Shown one piece after another: positions 60,691 to 64,000 of a stretch of 64,000 bases of DNA (the stretch's first letter is position 1; every line of letters starts with the position of its first letter). The notes beneath the pieces were generated by a model. The model did not search any database. It saw nothing but the letters and a program-made list of their open reading frames with translations, and was not told where the DNA came from. Made by a program: the position numbers and the translations under genes. The stretch lies in the NCBI GenBank assembly GCA_017893485.1, contig CM030366.1, forward strand, positions 73,537,227 through 73,601,226, read 5' to 3'. Origin of the DNA: Hemerocallis citrina (Eukaryota > Streptophyta > Magnoliopsida > Asparagales > Asphodelaceae).

Positions 60691-62044
60691 TGTCTTGGAT
60701 CGATAGGTCATGAGTTGGATCGAGATAATCATAAGAAAGTTATTGAAAACCCCATGAGATTGTTTGGGCTTAGTGACATCGTTAGGGTAGTAACTTATGG
60801 ATATTACTACATAACCTTTACTTATTATCATTTTTGCCGAGGGCAAAGAGTTGGTGTTAAGGGTGATTCCTTATGATCCGACCTATCCTATAGGCCGACA
60901 CTGGGCAGTGTTATTGGGTTGTACCTTCCCGTCAAAGGGATACGTATGGTGTCATCTCACGAGTTGGGAGCACGGGTTGCGTATCTCGTCTGTTAATTCC
61001 TGAAATACCGTGGCTTGGGGTGCCACAGGATGCAACGTGCAGTCCTGCGCTTGCGAGACCCCAGGGGTGCCACAGGGTAGGCTTTGCGCTACCCTGCGCA
61101 TGCGAGACCCTATGTTCTTTTGATTTTCGAATGAGGCCCGATATGCTGGGCAATAGTTGCAAACATGGACACCACTATATGACTGCAGTAACGGAACTAG
61201 ACCGTACCTGCAGCCTTGTTTTTGAGTGAGGACCGACATGCCGGGTAGTAGTGGCAAACAGAGCACCATAATCGAACTGCATTGGTGGGACTTGACCCAC
61301 CTGCAACCTCACAGTCACGTTGTATTATCAGGAACAGGATTGTGTACAAAGTAGAATTCTTAATGAGGGTTCAAATCCCTATGTATGAAGAAACGGCTTG
61401 AGATGGGGCGTATGTAGTATGGGCTGCATACTGTTCCGGAGACTTGCTTGCATTAGAATAAGAACATTTTTGCGTTAGTCAATCTTGTATTAAAGTCTAA
61501 GGCATAGTATACACTGACACATCAATTATATATACACGTTTCTCTTTCCATTAATTTGTTTGCTTAAGTGGAGAATTGTTGCTAGTTATCAGCCTTAAAG
61601 AGTCAGTGAATACTGACGCCCCCATTTCAGTAGGTACTGGATTATAGAAGTATAGGTACAGGATTCAGGAGGACTCAAGGTGAGAGAAGCAAGATTCGTT
61701 TCCATTTCCGCTACATTATATGTTGTTTACTATTGTTCCATTGTAACAATTTTGTAATATATTTATTTGTTGGAAAGCATCCAAGTGAAATACCAAGTAT
61801 TGTTCTTTATTCATTGTACTCTGATGTAATATGTTGAAAGTTGTAACACTTGGGATTGTAAAGGTATTATTGTAACACTGTTGTAATGTATTGCAATTTT
61901 GTAACATTCGAATTTGTAATACATTTGTGTTGAATAAAAAGTTTTAAATTTTCCTGTTTTTCTGTGTATTGTGGCTAATTGAAGAAAAGATTGTGGCTTA
62001 TGTCACGGTTTCCCAGTTACCGAAAATCGGGGCGTTACAGCCGT

Positions 62045-62658
62045 CCTGGTAAGAGAGGAGGATAAGATGCAACGGCCAATCTACTACGTGAGCGGCAAGG
62101 AGACTTCGCCCGTATTTTCAGTCCCACTCGGTGGTCATTCTTACTGACCAGCCGTTGAAGCAAGTTCTCCATAAGCCCGAGACATCGGGACATTTAATGA
62201 AATGGTCCATAGAGCTGAGCCAGCACGACATCAGCTACCAACCCCGAACCGTTATCAAGGCACAAGCCCTAGCGGAGTTCATTGTGGAGAGCACCATTCC
62301 CGACCCCTGTGAGTCGGTTGACGAACCCCTGGTCTGGACCGTGTATGTTGACGCGTCCTCATGCGCCGACGGAAGTGGGGCTGGGGTCATCTTGACCGCC
62401 CCAGACGGTTTCGTTCTGCAATACTCCCTCCGTATAAGCTTCCGTGAGTCGAACAACGAGGCTGAATACGAGGCCCTCATAGTGGGACTCTGTATGGCTC
62501 GCAAAGCTGGGGCCAAATGCATCAAGATTTTCAGCGATTCACAGCTAGTGGTGAACCAAGTGTCTGGGGAGTACGAAGCGAGAAATGATCACATGGCTAA
62601 GTACTTAGAGAAAGTCAAAGGTCTGCTGGCTCTATTTGAAGATGCTCAACTCCAGTGA
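62045..62658 (+). pseudogene. G2 RNase H end and archaeal-type RNase H
   Basis: The first RNase H resumes with LVREEDKMQRPIYYVSGK, loses a segment, and ends VVILTDQPLKQVLHKPETSG. A 175-codon frame (62131-62658) then carries the second RNase H: VWTVYVDASSCADGSGAGVI, RISFRESNNEAEYEALIVGL, CIKIFSDSQLVVNQVSGEYE and RNDHMAKYLEKVKGLL. The D, E and D carboxylates (YVDAS, NEAEYEA, FSDSQ) are present. This domain is known from Tat elements, where it is held to be an acquisition additional to the original RNase H. The domain looks intact though the element is not. Confidence 0.88.
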
Positions 62659-64000
62659 GTCCCCCGAGAGGAAAACGCACAGGCGGACACCCTCTCAAGT
62701 CTCGCCTCCTCCTCCCTCCAGGGTTTGGAGCGAATCATATTGATAGAGGTTCTTCTGAGACCCAGTATTGAGGAAGACAGCCTAGAACCGGTGGAGACTA
62801 TGCCCCTAACACTTGGGGAAAATTGGATGAAACCCCTACTCGAGTACCTTAGAGACAGAGTTCTTCCAACAGACCCAAGAGAGCCTAGGAGAGTCAGTAC
62901 CAGAGCCGAGCAGTACACACTCATTGAAGGAGTCATGTACAAACGCTCCTATACTCAGATCGACAGCAGACCCTACCTAAAATGTCTCTCCTCCGAAGAA
63001 GCACACTATGCCCTGAAGGAGGTCCATGACGGGATGTGTGGTGCGCACTTGGGAGCAAGATCCTTCACCCAAAAAATTTTAAATTACGGCTACTTCTGGC
63101 CCACACTTCTTAGCGACTCCGAACAGTACGTGCGCCAATGCGGCTCTTGCCAAAGATTTTCTCCGATCTGTCGCCTACCACAAGCCCAGCCCTCCTCCTT
63201 AGCCAGTCCGATCTCTTGGACCGTTCCCCCCAGCGCCAGGCCAACTGAAGTTCCTCGTCGTGGCAATAGATTAGTTGTCCAAGTGGATTGAGGCCGATCC
63301 CCTTGCAACGATTACGGAGAACAAGGTTCAGAAGTTCTTCTGGAAGAACATTATTTGTCGGTTCGGCGCACCCCGTATCCTCGTAACCGACAACGGAACC
63401 CAGTTCGCAGGGGCAACTTTTCGCAACTTCTGCACCGACGTCGGCATCCAGCAGCGGTTCTCCTCAATATCCCACCCTCAATCCAACGGCCAAGCGGAGA
63501 ATGCTAATCGACAACTACTCTCAGGCCTAAAGAAGAGGCTCGATAAATACACCAAGGGATTATGGGTCGAACAACTTCCCAACGTGCTATGGAGCTATCG
63601 CACCACGAAGAGAACCCCAACAAGAGAGTCCCCTTTCAATCTCACTTATGTCTCCAAAGCCATCATCCCCTAGAGGTCGGCCTACCTTTGCCCTGTTTGA
63701 TCGCCTACAATGAAGAGCATAATGCGAACCAGCTTCGCAGCAGCTTGGACCTCATCGATGAGGTCCGAAAAGAGCCTCCATCTGACAAGAGACTTACCGA
63801 CGTAGGATAACCCAGTCTTACAATAAGAAAGTCTGTCCCGCTAATCTTAAAGAAGGGGATCTAGTACTCCAGAAGCTATCAATCTCATTTTCAAGAAAGA
63901 AAGGCAAGCTAGCGCCCAACTGGGAAGGTCCATATAGGGTCTCCAAAGTTATCCGCCCAGGCGCATATCAACTCGAAGACCCGGGGGGCAAGAGAGTACC
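62659..64000 (+). pseudogene. G2 connection domain and integrase (cut by window end)
   Basis: From 62725 the frame reads ERIILIEVLLRPSIE, then the HHCC finger with all four ligands (HDGMCGAHLGA, QCGSCQRF). A 1-nt loss near 63220 shifts the core, and a TAG replaces the tyrosine after VAID. From 63275 the core continues: SKWIEADPLATITENKVQKF, ILVTDNGTQFAG and NGQAENANRQ, to RTTKRTPTRESPFNLTYV, then a stop at 63671-63673. The C-terminal module (KEGDLVLQKL, KLAPNWEGPYRVSKVI) continues to the last base. No chromodomain is reached. Confidence 0.87.

Larger units (their letters stand above)
56596..62039 (+). mobile_element. Solo LTR S8 of the TGTAAYRYCCC family, 5444 bp
   Basis: It begins TGTAATATCCCGG and ends CGGGGCGTTACA, flanked by GTCGT (56591-56595) and GCCGT (62040-62044). 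Removing it rejoins RNase H as SEQTLSVV then LVREEDKMQRPIYYVSGK. A promoter-like CTATAAATACCCCTCCCC near 57369 is followed by an A/G-rich leader (57408-57450). The family marker (GTAGTATGGGCTGCATA) is at 61414. Two tandem-repeat blocks (58556-59730 and 60203-60690) explain its unusual length. Frames within them are not genes. Confidence 0.85.
48737..64000 (+). mobile_element. Tat-lineage Ty3/gypsy element G2, decayed, split by two LTRs, runs off the window
   Basis: The domain order is the same as in G1: gag, knuckle, protease, RT, RNase H, archaeal-type RNase H, integrase. No 5' LTR is present; it starts within gag directly after S6. Removing S7 (50377-54538) and S8 (56596-62039) leaves about 5.7 kb up to the window end. 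It is better preserved than G1, with YVDDM and the TDNG of integrase intact. Confidence 0.85.

Overview
The window reads as repeat-rich, heavily nested nuclear DNA of a flowering plant, probably a eudicot or other broad-leaved angiosperm. The basis is Ty3/gypsy elements of the plant Tat, Athila and chromodomain (Tekay/Del-like) lineages, hAT and Mutator-type DNA transposons, MITEs, a TRIM, and a captured plant-type KDEL-receptor fragment. No intact host gene is visible. Every recognisable reading frame belongs to a mobile element or a captured gene piece, and nearly all carry stops or frameshifts.

Positions 1-5,000 hold three MITE-type elements whose target duplications can be read directly: Tourist-like 1223-1583, hAT 1741-2971 and hAT-like 4130-4442. 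A possible last exon of a host gene lies near 3816.

Positions ~5,029-29,800 are best explained as one old transposon ('X', about 4 kb without later insertions) with inverted arms over 1 kb long. Its left arm is broken by a Mutator-type MITE (5205-5764), a hAT element with a transposase remnant (6298-8001) and a 4.2 kb solo LTR (8854-13007). Its right arm is broken by a retroelement-like insert (15346-26065) and a solo LTR (26134-29583). The insert contains a TRIM (15538-25590). The TRIM's left LTR contains an 8.7 kb inverted-repeat transposon ('K', 16073-24755) sitting in a TA microsatellite. K carries a KDEL-receptor fragment and is itself interrupted by a truncated chromovirus (16767-20667). 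This gives five levels of insertion.

Positions 29,700-32,220 hold a palindromic amplification of the X end, a small element ('M', 30223-30570) with TA arrays on both sides, and another relative ('E') with unidentified captured exons. X, K and M share a terminal motif close to TCTTYNGTTRYGCACTC. X, K, E and a fragment near 8300 share an adjoining GATCATGATC-rich block. Together they suggest a TA-microsatellite-associated transposon family that carries host 5' exons just inside its ends. This is the most interesting signal in the window.

Positions 32,400-34,040 are the 3' end and LTR of an Athila-like element. Positions 34,418-47,925 and 48,737-64,000 are two Tat-lineage gypsy elements in the same orientation. 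Both show gag, protease, reverse transcriptase, RNase H, a second archaeal-type RNase H and integrase, and both are decayed. Four long LTRs of one TGTAAYRYCCC family (3.5-5.4 kb) split them at 38877, 44218, 50377 and 56596. For three of these the polyprotein reading resumes directly across the insertion. All domain and family calls are by eye; no database search was made.
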